Origin: Eggerthellaceae bacterium
GTDB lineage: Bacteria > Actinomycetota > Coriobacteriia > Coriobacteriales > Eggerthellaceae
Direction of reading: 5' to 3'
Assembly: GCA_900754955.1 (NCBI GenBank)
Contig: CAAEEV010000036.1
Location: forward strand, 1 to 9,586
DNA length: 9,586 bases
This document shows positions 1-6,884 of the stretch, piece after piece. Made by a program: the position numbers and the translations under genes. Position 1 is the stretch's first letter. Every line of letters starts with the position of its first letter. A model generated the notes under the pieces. It was not told the DNA's origin. It did no database searches and was given only the letters and a program-made list of their open reading frames with translations.

Positions 1-914
1 CCCTCGCCGCGCCCGTAGGCCGCTGCGATGACCGACATGCCCGCGAGCTCCGCCGCCTCGTTCTCGCCGCCGATGCGCACCATGATGTCGTCGCCGCCCT
101 CGGCGGTGTCGTCGAGCACGTGGAAGAGCACGGCGTCGTCTTCGAGGGCCTCCATGATGGGCAGAAGCGATGAGGAGGAGCTGAACTCGGGCTTGCGCAT
201 GAGCGCGCTCATGCCCACACGGTGCGCCTTGCCCACGTTGTTCTCCTTGAGGCAGAGCACCACCTCGTCGAGCACAAGCTGCACGAGCGGGTTGTGGAGC
301 GCCTCGCCGAGCACCGGCGCGGCATGCTCCGACAGCTCGCTCATCGAGCGGCCGGCGAAGATGCGCGTGAGGAGGTTCTGCACTTCGGCGAGCTCGTCAG
401 CCGATACGGGGTCGCCGAAGGACAGCTGGCGGTTGAGCACCTGGCCGTCCTCGGTGACGATGACGATGAGCGCGCGGTAGTTGGTGAGCGAGATGAGCGA
501 GAGCTGGCGAATATGCGCCGAATACATCGAGGGCGCCATGACGATCGACAGGCAGTCGGTCAGGCGCGCGAGCGCGGCCGAGGTCTGCTCCATGAGCGCG
601 TCGAGTTCGCCGGCGCTGTGCTTGAGCTCGCTCACCACGTCATCGTAGGCGTTGCGCTCGCCGGCGATGCCCGAGGAGAGCAGCTCGTCGACAAAGGCGC
701 GGTAGCCCGCGTCGGTGGGAATGCGCCCCGCCGAGGTGTGGGGCTGCGTGATGTAGCCCGCCCCCTCGAGGGCCGACAGGTCGTTGCGCACGGTGGCCGA
801 GCTCACGCCGAGGTGGTAGCGCTCGGTGAGCGTGCGCGACCCGACGGGAAGCGCCCGCGCGATGTACTCCTCGATCAATGCGCTCAGCACGCGCTGACGT
901 CTGCTCGATAGCAC
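1..914 (-). CDS. hrcA: Heat-inducible transcription repressor HrcA (C-terminus cut by window edge)
   Basis: HrcA is a dimeric repressor that binds CIRCE operators and shuts off chaperone genes; family knowledge says GroEL keeps it active. The 304 visible residues include an N-terminal winged helix with PVGSRTL (23-29) and SSATVRNDL (38-46), then the signature HTSAGRIPTDAGYR (59-72). The GAF-like effector part follows, with LSLISLTNYRALIVIVTEDG near the middle. The reading frame runs off the left edge just after the conserved VIAAAYGRGEG stretch, so roughly the last 35-40 residues of a normal ~340-residue HrcA are missing. The start is GTG at 912-914, chosen because a strong AGGAGG (920-925) lies 5 nt upstream and the protein begins as HrcA usually does. 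It is the last visible gene of a minus-strand operon behind hemW, with its own CIRCE-controlled promoter, so it should repress itself. dnaJ or grpE would be expected beyond the edge (inference). Confidence 0.97.
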   Translation of the reverse strand, partial: MLSSRRQRVLSALIEEYIARALPVGSRTLTERYHLGVSSATVRNDLSALEGAGYITQPHTSAGRIPTDAGYRAFVDELLSSGIAGERNAYDDVVSELKHSAGELDALMEQTSAALARLTDCLSIVMAPSMYSAHIRQLSLISLTNYRALIVIVTEDGQVLNRQLSFGDPVSADELAEVQNLLTRIFAGRSMSELSEHAAPVLGEALHNPLVQLVLDEVVLCLKENNVGKAHRVGMSALMRKPEFSSSSSLLPIMEALEDDAVLFHVLDDTAEGGDDIMVRIGGENEAAELAGMSVIAAAYGRGE

Positions 915-967
915 GGTGCCCTCCTTTCCTCGCCTGAGATGCCGATGCGACTTAGCTGCAACACGCT

Positions 968-976
968 ATTTTAGCA
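968..976 (-). promoter_or_regulatory. hrcA promoter, TGN-extended -10
   Basis: On the minus strand the sequence TGCTAAAAT gives a TGN extension plus TAAAAT (5 of 6 to TATAAT). The TG and the first bases of the hexamer are the tail of the CIRCE downstream half. A weak -35 candidate TTAGCA sits 18 nt upstream inside the perfect half. Transcription would start near 961, leaving a leader of about 46 nt. This is a reading by eye. Confidence 0.55.
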
Positions 977-997
977 ACCTCGACGCGAGAGTGCTAA
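971..997 (-). promoter_or_regulatory. CIRCE operator (HrcA binding site) upstream of hrcA
   Basis: Read on the hrcA strand, the element is TTAGCACTC, a 9-nt spacer, then GGTTGCTAA. The consensus is TTAGCACTC-N9-GAGTGCTAA, so the upstream half is perfect and the downstream half has two mismatches (16 of 18 matched). It lies 57 bp before the hrcA GTG and overlaps the predicted -10 element. That geometry fits direct occlusion of RNA polymerase and autorepression. Its presence next to an hrcA gene makes the call strong; the weaker half-site may relax repression. Confidence 0.92.
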
Positions 998-1035
998 CAA
1001 TGCAGGGAAATTGACGTAAGCGGCACAGCCGCGCG

Positions 1036-2145
1036 CTACGGCGCGAGGTCGAGCAGCGCGCCGTAGAGCTCGTTGCCGCAGAGCCAGCCGCGCTCAGTGG
1101 GCTGCCACGCACCGTTGCGGTGCACGACGAGCCCGCGGGCGGCGAGCTCGTCAAAGACGCCGGGCGCGGCGGGAAGCAGCTGCGCGGCGCGCCCAGCCGC
1201 CTCATCGGTCACGCCGCGCGCCATGCGCATCCCGAGCATGAGGTCCTCGGCTGCCATCTGGCGTGCGTCGAGATCATCGGTCACCATGCCGTCCTGCATG
1301 CGCATGCGGCGCTCGGCGTTTTGGGTCATGGTGGCGGCTGACGTGCCGAGGCCGAGGTAGGGTTTGCCCGTCCAGTAGACGGTGTTGTGGCGGCTCTCGT
1401 ATCCGTCGCGCGCGTAGCTCGCCACTTCGTAGCGGTGAAAGCCCGCATCCGTCAGCACCGCAGCGGCCTGCTGCATGAACGCGGCTTCCGCGTCGTCGTC
1501 CACCTCGTCGATGGCGCCTGCGTCGCGCATGCGGGCGAAGGGCGTGTGATCCTCGATGGTGAGCGGGTACACGCTCACGTGGGTGACGCCGCGTGCGACG
1601 GCCTCCTCGAGGCTTTCGGCGAAGTCCTCCTCCGTCTGGCCCGGCAGTCCGCACATAAGGTCGATGCTCACGTTCTCGAAGCGCGTCTGCGCGGCCTCGA
1701 TGGCCCGCCGCGCCCCATCGGCGTCGTGGGCGCGTCCGATCGTGCGCAGAAGGCGGTCGTCGAAGCTCTGCACGCCGATCGAGAGGCGGTTCGCGCCGAG
1801 CGCCCACAGATCGCGCACGAGGCGCTCGGTCAGGCTCTCGGGGTTCGCTTCAACGGTGAGCTCGACGTCGTCGGTAAGGTGCATGCTGAGCCCGAGCGTG
1901 TAGAGCAACTGGGTGAGGTGGGAGCCGGCGTGGGTGGGCGTGCCGCCGCCCACGTACACCGTCTCGATCGCGGCGAGCTCGCCGCGGCGGGCCCAGCGGC
2001 GCAGCTCGAGGATGAGGTTTTCGAAGTATTCCGCGATTGCGGGGTCGTCAGCGGGCACGGCACGCGTGGCGAAGTCGCAGTAAGCGCAGCGCTTCACGCA
2101 GAACGGCACGTGAATGTAGAGGGCTTTGTAGGGGTCGTGCGGCAT
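1036..2145 (-). CDS. hemW: Radical SAM haem chaperone HemW
   Basis: HemW is a radical-SAM protein related to the oxygen-independent coproporphyrinogen oxidase HemN. Characterised members bind haem and pass it to target proteins rather than making it. The 369 residues are full length. The 4Fe-4S/SAM motif is C16-x3-C20-x2-C23 followed by DF, the HemW form; HemN has a different continuation. GGGTP (66-70) is the SAM-binding glycine motif, and DLMCGLPGQT (162-171) is conserved in the family. HNTVYW (253-258) matches the HNxxYW haem-ligand motif of HemW. The ATG at 2143-2145 follows a good GGAAGGAG with about 4 nt between. It lies 18 bp after dusB on the same strand, so co-transcription is likely. 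hrcA follows after 121 bp. The only hairpin in that gap (GCGGC-TGT-GCCGC, 1020-1032) has no U-tract, so read-through into hrcA is plausible. Confidence 0.95.
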   Translation of the reverse strand: MPHDPYKALYIHVPFCVKRCAYCDFATRAVPADDPAIAEYFENLILELRRWARRGELAAIETVYVGGGTPTHAGSHLTQLLYTLGLSMHLTDDVELTVEANPESLTERLVRDLWALGANRLSIGVQSFDDRLLRTIGRAHDADGARRAIEAAQTRFENVSIDLMCGLPGQTEEDFAESLEEAVARGVTHVSVYPLTIEDHTPFARMRDAGAIDEVDDDAEAAFMQQAAAVLTDAGFHRYEVASYARDGYESRHNTVYWTGKPYLGLGTSAATMTQNAERRMRMQDGMVTDDLDARQMAAEDLMLGMRMARGVTDEAAGRAAQLLPAAPGVFDELAARGLVVHRNGAWQPTERGWLCGNELYGALLDLAP

Positions 2146-2163
2146 GGGGCTCCTTCCACGACG

Positions 2164-3150
2164 CTAGGCGTCCGGGTGCTTGGCGTGCGCGATGGCGAGC
2201 AGCTCGTCGAAGACGGCGTCGAAATCGGCGAGCGTGGTGCAGTAGTTGATCTTTCCGCGCGCGGCGGCTGCGCCGGGAAGGCCCGCAAGGTACCACATCG
2301 CGTGCTTGCGCATGCGCACGATGTTGCGGCCCTCGCGGTGCGTGAGCAGCTCGGCGTGGCGGCGCGCCATGGCGATGCGCTCGTCGATGCCGGGCGCATC
2401 GGGTGCGGGCGTACCGGCGAGCGCTGCCTTCACGTCGGCGAAGATCCAGGGGTTGCCCTCGGCGCCGCGCGCGATCATCACATGGTCGCAGCCCGTCTCC
2501 TCGATCATGCGCACGGCGTCCGCGCCGCACTTCACGTCGCCGTTGCCCACGACGGGCACGCGCACAGCCTGCTTCACGCGCGCGATGGCGCCCCAGTCGG
2601 CGCACCCGCGGTAGAGCTGCTCGGCGAAGCGCCCGTGCACGCAAAGCGCATCGGCGCCGGCGTCCTCCATGAGGCGCGCGAACGCAGGTGCCGTTTCCTC
2701 TCCAAGCGCCCAGCCGCGGCGAAACTTCACGGTCACGGGATGGGAGACGGCCGCCTTCACGGCACGCACGATGGCGCAGGCGAGCTCGGGCGTCTTCATG
2801 AGCGCCGATCCGTCGCCTTTGCTCACGATCTTGCGCGCAGGGCAACCCATGTTGATGTCGAGGTAAGCGAGGTGCTCGCCGAGTGCGTCCTCGATCCACG
2901 CCGCCTGCGATGCCATGACGTCGGGCTCATGGCCGAACAGCTGCACGCCCACCTTCTCCTCCCCTTCGGCAAGCGCGAGGAGGTGGCGCGTCTTCTCGTT
3001 GGCATACGACAGGCCTTTGGCCGACACCATCTCGGTGAAGGCGAGGTCGGCGCCCTGCTCGAGGCAGAGCGTGCGGAAAGCGATGTCGCTCACGCCCGCC
3101 ATGGGCGCGAGCAGCACCTTGTGCGGCTCAGAAAGCAGGAAAGAGGTCAT
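2164..3150 (-). CDS. dusB: tRNA dihydrouridine synthase, DusB type
   Basis: This FMN-dependent enzyme reduces specific uridines in the tRNA D-arm to dihydrouridine using NAD(P)H. The 328-residue protein opens with the flavin-barrel motif LAPMAGVSDIAFR (14-26). DINMGCPARK (98-107) supplies the catalytic cysteine C103. KFRRGW (142-147) and VHGR (171-174) are substrate/FMN-pocket motifs. NGD (203-205) and ARGAEGNPWIF (227-237) form the FMN-phosphate site. The C-terminal region from about 250 contains the small helical domain (RHAELLTHREGRN..., MRKHAMWYLAGLPG) used for tRNA recognition. The DusB assignment rests on the order and wording of these motifs; exact tRNA positions modified cannot be read from sequence. 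It is the second gene of the operon, 13 bp after the small membrane protein and 18 bp before hemW. The ribosome binding site is weak (AGGA about 11 nt upstream), which hints at translational coupling to the gene before it. Confidence 0.93.
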   Translation of the reverse strand: MTSFLLSEPHKVLLAPMAGVSDIAFRTLCLEQGADLAFTEMVSAKGLSYANEKTRHLLALAEGEEKVGVQLFGHEPDVMASQAAWIEDALGEHLAYLDINMGCPARKIVSKGDGSALMKTPELACAIVRAVKAAVSHPVTVKFRRGWALGEETAPAFARLMEDAGADALCVHGRFAEQLYRGCADWGAIARVKQAVRVPVVGNGDVKCGADAVRMIEETGCDHVMIARGAEGNPWIFADVKAALAGTPAPDAPGIDERIAMARRHAELLTHREGRNIVRMRKHAMWYLAGLPGAAAARGKINYCTTLADFDAVFDELLAIAHAKHPDA

Positions 3151-3163
3151 GGCAGGCGGCGTC

Positions 3164-3358
3164 CTACGCCGACAGATCGGCGCCGACGATGCCGAGCGCG
3201 ACGATGGCGCCGACGATGAGCAGCACGCACACGACGAGCACGACGGCGAGGACGCATCCGAGCGCCTTCGATCCGCGCGCCTGCTCGAGCTCCTCGGCGT
3301 TCTTCTTGTCGTCGAACGGGTCTTCGAACCAATCGTATTCTTCGCGTTGTCTGCTCAT
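3164..3358 (-). CDS. Small single-pass membrane protein of unknown function
   Basis: I do not recognise this 64-residue protein. Residues 1-30 are soluble and strongly charged, with an acidic, aromatic cluster (YDWFEDPFDD, 8-17) and a short helix-prone AEELEQAR. Residues 32-60 form one long hydrophobic segment rich in V, L, I, A and G, with cysteines at 35 and 44. The tail is only about four residues. Basic residues R28 and K31 just before the segment predict N-terminus in the cytoplasm (positive-inside rule). The start is the ATG at 3356-3358, preceded by an AAGG-like site. An upstream in-frame ATG at 3388 lacks a ribosome binding site and would lie right at the predicted transcript start. 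The gene leads the operon with dusB 13 bp downstream. Being first behind a good promoter, with an intact frame in an otherwise packed region, supports it as real. A functional link to tRNA modification or haem is not shown. Confidence 0.75.
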   Translation of the reverse strand: MSRQREEYDWFEDPFDDKKNAEELEQARGSKALGCVLAVVLVVCVLLIVGAIVALGIVGADLSA

Positions 3359-3389
3359 GGCCTGCCTTACTCCAGATGAATCAGGCATG

Positions 3390-3398
3390 AGTATATCA
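3390..3398 (-). promoter_or_regulatory. Promoter of the small membrane protein-dusB-hemW(-hrcA) operon
   Basis: The minus strand reads TGATATACT: a TGN extension followed by TATACT (5 of 6 to TATAAT). No good -35 lies 16-18 nt upstream, as expected when an extended -10 carries the promoter. Transcription would start near 3383, giving a leader of about 25 nt to the ATG at 3358. It is the only AT-rich patch before the operon. Confidence 0.55.
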
Positions 3399-3458
3399 GC
3401 AAGCACGCCGGCAGCGCCGAGCGCCACAGGATGTGCGCAAGCGTTCGATCAGAGGCGC

Positions 3459-3500
3459 ACGGGCGCCCGTTCGAGTATGATAGGTGCCGTTTGACGGCGC
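3459..3500 (+). promoter_or_regulatory. Candidate promoter with flanking inverted repeats before the MATE gene
   Basis: TATGAT (3476-3481) is a -10 candidate without a clear -35; transcription would start near 3488, about 40 nt before the ATG. A perfect 12-bp palindrome ACGGGCGCCCGT (3459-3470) occupies the -35/-10 spacer. A second inverted repeat GTGCCGT-TTG-ACGGCGC (3484-3500, one G-T pair) covers the predicted start point. Two symmetric sites around one -10 are what a dimeric repressor would need, but GC-rich palindromes also arise by chance here. Confidence 0.35.
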
Positions 3501-3527
3501 CGCGATGATGAAACGGAGGTGAGGGCG

Positions 3528-4877
3528 ATGACGGATACGGAAGGGGTCGCGCGTTCCTCGACGGTACGCGACCTCGCGCGGCTTGCCGCCCCCACGTTCG
3601 GCCAGCTCGTCGCCGAACCGACGTTCATCCTCATCGACACCGCCATCATCGGGCACGTGGGCACCTCGGCGCTCGCGGGCCTCTCGCTCGGCTCGACCGT
3701 CGTCCTCACCGCCGTGGGCCTCTGCGTGTTCCTCGCCTACGCGACCACCTCCCAGGTGGCGCATCTGCTCGGCGCGGGACGCCGCCGCGAAGGGCTTCAG
3801 ACGGGCGTTGACAGCCTGTGGCTTGCGCTTGCGATCGGCGTCGTGCTCGCGGCCGCGCTGCTCGCGTTCGCGGAGCCGATCTGCTTTGCGCTCGGCGGGC
3901 GCGGCGAGGATCTTACGCAGGCCGTCGCCTACACGCGCGCCGTCGTGCTCGGCGCGCCGGGCATGCTCCTCGTGTACGCGGCCAACGGCATCTTCCGCGG
4001 ATTGCAGAAGGTGACGCTCACGCTCGTGGCGGCGGTGGGCGGCGCGGTGGTGAACACCGTGCTCGACGTGCTCTTCGTCATCGTGTTCGGCTGGGGCGTG
4101 GCGGGCTCGGGCGTTGCCACCTGCATCGCCCAGTGGTTCATGGGGATCTTCCTCGTGGTGCCCGCCGTGCGCTGGGCGCACGACGCCGGTGCGCGCCTGC
4201 GCCCCCGCCTCGCGGGCATTGCCGCGGCGGGATCCGACGGACTGCCCCTCTTCCTGCGCACGCTCGCGCTGCGGGCGGGGCTCGTCGCCACGGTGATGGC
4301 GGCCGCCGCGCTCGGCACCGAGGTGCTCGCGGCCTACCAGGTGGTGAACGCCACGTGGAACTTCGCGCTCAACATCCTCGACTCGGTGGCCATCGCCGGC
4401 CAGACGCTCGTAGGAGCGCAGCTCGGCGCGCGACGCTTCGACGAGGCGCGCCGGCTCACGCGTGTGACGGCCCGTGCGGGACTCGTGATGGGCGTGTGCG
4501 TGGGGGCGGCGTTCGCGCTTGCGGGCCTCGCGGCAGGACCCCTCTTCTCCCCCGACGCGCACGTACAGCACCTCGCCGCCATCGGCATGGTCATGATGGG
4601 CGCGGCCATGCCGCTCCAGGGTTGGATGTGGGCGCTCGACGGCATCCTCATCGGCGCGGGCGACTTCCGCTACCTCGCAGCCGCCTGCGCGACGGCGGCT
4701 GCGGCGCACATCGTCGTGCTCGCCGCGGTGGTGGGACTTGCCGCCCCGCTGCTGCCCGACGACGCGGCGCGCTGCGTCGCGCTCTGGCTCGTGTTCAACC
4801 TCGTGCTCATGGGCGGGCGCGCCGTCGCCAACGGCCTGCGGGCGCGCACCGACCGCTGGATGCGCGCAGAGGTGTAA
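3528..4877 (+). CDS. MATE-family efflux transporter, DinF-like
   Basis: MATE transporters export drugs, dyes or metabolites across the cytoplasmic membrane using a Na+ or H+ gradient. The 449-residue protein has the size and hydrophobic pattern of a 12-helix MATE. Helix 1 contains LIDTAIIGHVGTSALAGLSLG (35-55), the DinF-subfamily signature, with D37 the likely coupling acid. The first half ends near the loop RWAHDAGARLRPRLAG, and the second half repeats the fold (VVNATWNFALNILDSVAIAGQTLVGAQLGAR). It ends with a basic cytoplasmic tail, RARTDRWMRAEV. The chosen start is ATG 3528-3530, 8 nt after GGAGG (3515-3519). A GTG at 3519 is in frame but sits inside that ribosome binding site. The gene stands alone, divergent from the dusB operon and convergent with lepA. 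Substrate is unknown. DinF is damage-induced in some bacteria, but no LexA box was recognised here. Confidence 0.93.
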   Translation: MTDTEGVARSSTVRDLARLAAPTFGQLVAEPTFILIDTAIIGHVGTSALAGLSLGSTVVLTAVGLCVFLAYATTSQVAHLLGAGRRREGLQTGVDSLWLALAIGVVLAAALLAFAEPICFALGGRGEDLTQAVAYTRAVVLGAPGMLLVYAANGIFRGLQKVTLTLVAAVGGAVVNTVLDVLFVIVFGWGVAGSGVATCIAQWFMGIFLVVPAVRWAHDAGARLRPRLAGIAAAGSDGLPLFLRTLALRAGLVATVMAAAALGTEVLAAYQVVNATWNFALNILDSVAIAGQTLVGAQLGARRFDEARRLTRVTARAGLVMGVCVGAAFALAGLAAGPLFSPDAHVQHLAAIGMVMMGAAMPLQGWMWALDGILIGAGDFRYLAAACATAAAAHIVVLAAVVGLAAPLLPDDAARCVALWLVFNLVLMGGRAVANGLRARTDRWMRAEV

Positions 4878-4904
4878 CGCGGCGTTTTCGCGCCTTGCGC
4901 CGCG
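4878..4904 (+). terminator. Hairpin directly after the MATE stop codon
   Basis: CGCGGCG (4878-4884) and CGCCGCG (4898-4904) form a perfect 7-bp stem with a 13-nt loop immediately after the TAA. No U-run follows, so it may only protect the 3' end or need Rho. The call is weak. Confidence 0.3.
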
Positions 4905-4926
4905 ATGCCGTTCACCTATGAAATGA

Positions 4927-4945
4927 GCCGCGCGAAAAGCACGGC
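4927..4945 (-). terminator. Candidate intrinsic terminator of lepA
   Basis: On the minus strand GCCGTGC and GCGCGGC pair over 7 bp (one G-U) around the loop TTTTC, followed by the moderately U-rich TCATTTCAT. It lies 35 bp after the lepA stop. The U-tract is broken, so efficiency is uncertain, but this is the best terminator in the MATE/lepA convergent gap. Confidence 0.45.
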
Positions 4946-4979
4946 CCATAATGCCAAGCGATGCATTGTGCGTGCGGCG

Positions 4980-6785
4980 CTAGTCGTCCACCTTGAGGAT
5001 CGCCATGAACGCCTCCTGCGGCACCTCCACGCTGCCGATGGCCTTCATGCGCTTCTTGCCTGCCTTCTGCTTCTCGAGCAGCTTGCGCTTGCGGCTGATG
5101 TCGCCGCCGTAGCACTTCGCGAGCACGTCCTTGCGCTTGGCCTTGACCGTCTGGCGCGCGAGCACGCGCCCGCCGATGGCGGCCTGGATCGGCACCTCGA
5201 ACAGCTGGCGCGGGATGATCTCCTTGAGCTTCTCGCAGAGCACGCGTCCGCGGTCGTAGGCCTTGTCGCGGTGCACGATGAACGACAGCGCGTCGATCGG
5301 CTTGCCCGACAGCAGGATGTCGAGCTTCACGAGATCGGAGGGCTTGTAGCCGAGGAAGTCGTAGTCGAGGCTCGCGTAGCCCTTCGTGTTCGACTTGAGC
5401 TTGTCGAAGAAGTCGAGGATGAGCTCGGAGAGCGGGATCTCCCAGAGCATCTCCACCGTCGTGGGCGAGAGGTAGTTCATCGTGACGAACGTGCCGCGGC
5501 GCGCGACGGTGAGGTCCATCACGGCGCCCACGTAGTCGGGCGGGATGAGCACCTTCGCAGTGAGGTAGGGCTCTTCCACGTGGTCGATCTCGCCGGGATC
5601 GGGCATCTCCTGAGGCGAGTGGAGCGTCACCATCTCGCCGCTCTTCTTGAACACGTGGTACTCGACCGAGGGCGCCGTGGCGAGCAGGTCGAGGCCGAAC
5701 TCGCGCTCGAGGCGCTCCTTGATGACCTCCATGTGCAGCAGCCCGAGGAAGCCCACGCGGAAGCCGAACCCGAGCGCATGCGACGTCTCGGGGTCCCACA
5801 CGAGGGCGGGGTCGTTGAGCGAAAGCTTCTCGAGCGCCTCCTTGAGAGACTCGTACTGGTCGCCGTCGATCGGGAACAGGCCCGTGAACACCATGGGCTT
5901 GGCGTCGCGGTAGCCGGGCAGAGGCTCGGTCACGCCGCCCTGGGCAAGCGTGATCGTGTCGCCCACCTTCACGTGGCTCACGTCTTTGAGGCCCGTGACG
6001 AGGTAGCCGACCTCGCCCACCGACAGCTCGGGCATGGGCGTTTCGGCGGGGCGGCGGGCGCCCACCTCCTCGACGAGCGTCTCGGTGCCGGTGGCCATCA
6101 TGAGGATGCGGTCGCCCTTCTTCATCGAGCCGTCCACCACGCGCACGAGCGCCACCACGCCGCGGTAAGCGTCGAAGTAGCTGTCGAAGATGAGTGCGCG
6201 CAGCGGGGCGTCAGCGTCGCCGACAGGCGCGGGGATGTTGTACACCACCGACTCGAGCAGCTCGTGCACGCCCTCGCCCGTCTTGCCCGAGGCGAGGATC
6301 GCGTCGTCGGCGGGGATGGCGAGGCCCTCCTCGATTTCCTCCTTCACGCGCTCCGGCTCGGCGGCGGGCAGGTCGATCTTGTTGATGAGCGGGATGATCT
6401 CGAGGTTCGCGTTCATCGCCATCATGGCGTTGGCGACCGTCTGCGCTTCGACGCCCTGCGTGGCGTCGACAACGAGCACCGCGCCGTCGCAGGCGGCGAG
6501 AGAGCGGCTCACCTCGTAGGTGAAGTCAACGTGGCCCGGCGTGTCGATGAGGTTGAACTGGTAGGTCTGTCCGTCGTCGGCTGTGTAGTCGACGCGCACC
6601 GCCTGGCTCTTGATCGTGATGCCGCGCTCGCGTTCGATGTCCATTGAGTCGAGCAGCTGCTCCTGCATATCGCGCGCCGCTACGGTGCCCGTCAGCTCGA
6701 GGATGCGGTCTGACAGGGTTGATTTGCCGTGGTCGATGTGCGCGATGATGGAGAAGTTCCTGATGTACTGCGGATCGGTGCTCAT
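4980..6785 (-). CDS. lepA: Elongation factor 4 (LepA), ribosome-associated GTPase
   Basis: LepA binds the ribosome at the EF-G site and affects translation fidelity, initiation or recovery under stress. The 601-residue length is normal. The GTPase domain has G1 AHIDHGKS (15-22), G2 RGITIK (54-59), G3 DTPGH (81-85), G4 NKID (135-138) and G5 SGKTG (166-170). The beta-barrel domain ([21 protein letters not shown]) and an EF-G-like domain ([24 protein letters not shown]) follow. The C-terminus is the LepA-specific domain ([26 protein letters not shown], then [11 protein letters not shown]) that reaches the peptidyl-transferase centre. The ATG at 6783-6785 is chosen because [20 protein letters not shown] matches the family start. 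The frame stays open far upstream, antisense to the next gene, which is a GC-rich artefact. It is divergent from the BadF-type kinase and convergent with the MATE gene, and looks monocistronic here. Confidence 0.98.
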   Translation of the reverse strand: MSTDPQYIRNFSIIAHIDHGKSTLSDRILELTGTVAARDMQEQLLDSMDIERERGITIKSQAVRVDYTADDGQTYQFNLIDTPGHVDFTYEVSRSLAACDGAVLVVDATQGVEAQTVANAMMAMNANLEIIPLINKIDLPAAEPERVKEEIEEGLAIPADDAILASGKTGEGVHELLESVVYNIPAPVGDADAPLRALIFDSYFDAYRGVVALVRVVDGSMKKGDRILMMATGTETLVEEVGARRPAETPMPELSVGEVGYLVTGLKDVSHVKVGDTITLAQGGVTEPLPGYRDAKPMVFTGLFPIDGDQYESLKEALEKLSLNDPALVWDPETSHALGFGFRVGFLGLLHMEVIKERLEREFGLDLLATAPSVEYHVFKKSGEMVTLHSPQEMPDPGEIDHVEEPYLTAKVLIPPDYVGAVMDLTVARRGTFVTMNYLSPTTVEMLWEIPLSELILDFFDKLKSNTKGYASLDYDFLGYKPSDLVKLDILLSGKPIDALSFIVHRDKAYDRGRVLCEKLKEIIPRQLFEVPIQAAIGGRVLARQTVKAKRKDVLAKCYGGDISRKRKLLEKQKAGKKRMKAIGSVEVPQEAFMAILKVDD

Positions 6786-6822
6786 AGCTGCTTTCTCTCG
6801 GTTGATCGTGTCGTGCGGGGCG

Positions 6823-6834
6823 TATGCTAGCATA
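6823..6834. promoter_or_regulatory. Palindromic bidirectional promoter core for lepA and the kinase
   Basis: TATGCTAGCATA is a perfect 12-bp palindrome in the lepA/kinase spacer. Each strand therefore reads TGCTAGCAT, a TGN extension plus TAGCAT (4 of 6 to TATAAT, keeping the critical first, second and last bases). Predicted starts are near 6817 leftward (about 32 nt leader to lepA) and near 6840 rightward (about 45 nt to the kinase GTG). No clear -35 is visible for either direction. A second rightward -10 candidate, TATGAT, lies at 6848-6853. A repressor operator is an alternative reading. Confidence 0.5.
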
Positions 6835-6884
6835 ACTCTGAACTGTATATGATAACGCGGCCGGGCGTGAGGAAGGCGGGCGGT

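Noticed and set aside
1020..1032. GCGGC-TGT-GCCGC hairpin after hemW as an intrinsic terminator
   Set aside because: Only 5 bp, 3-nt loop, and the following TTACGTCAATTT is not a U-run; read-through into hrcA is just as likely.
1387..3219. 610-codon plus-strand open frame antisense to hemW and dusB
   Set aside because: It is opposite two unmistakable genes and their intergenic gaps, has H/R/A/V/G-rich composition typical of the antisense of GC-rich codons, and has no domain or ribosome binding site.
3396..4949. 517-codon minus-strand open frame antisense to the MATE gene
   Set aside because: Composition is dominated by R, H, E, A and G, as expected from reading a GC-rich membrane-protein gene backwards; no recognisable motif.
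4905..6647. 580-codon plus-strand open frame antisense to lepA
   Set aside because: Low-complexity L/H/E/V/R protein lying entirely opposite lepA motifs; a shadow frame.
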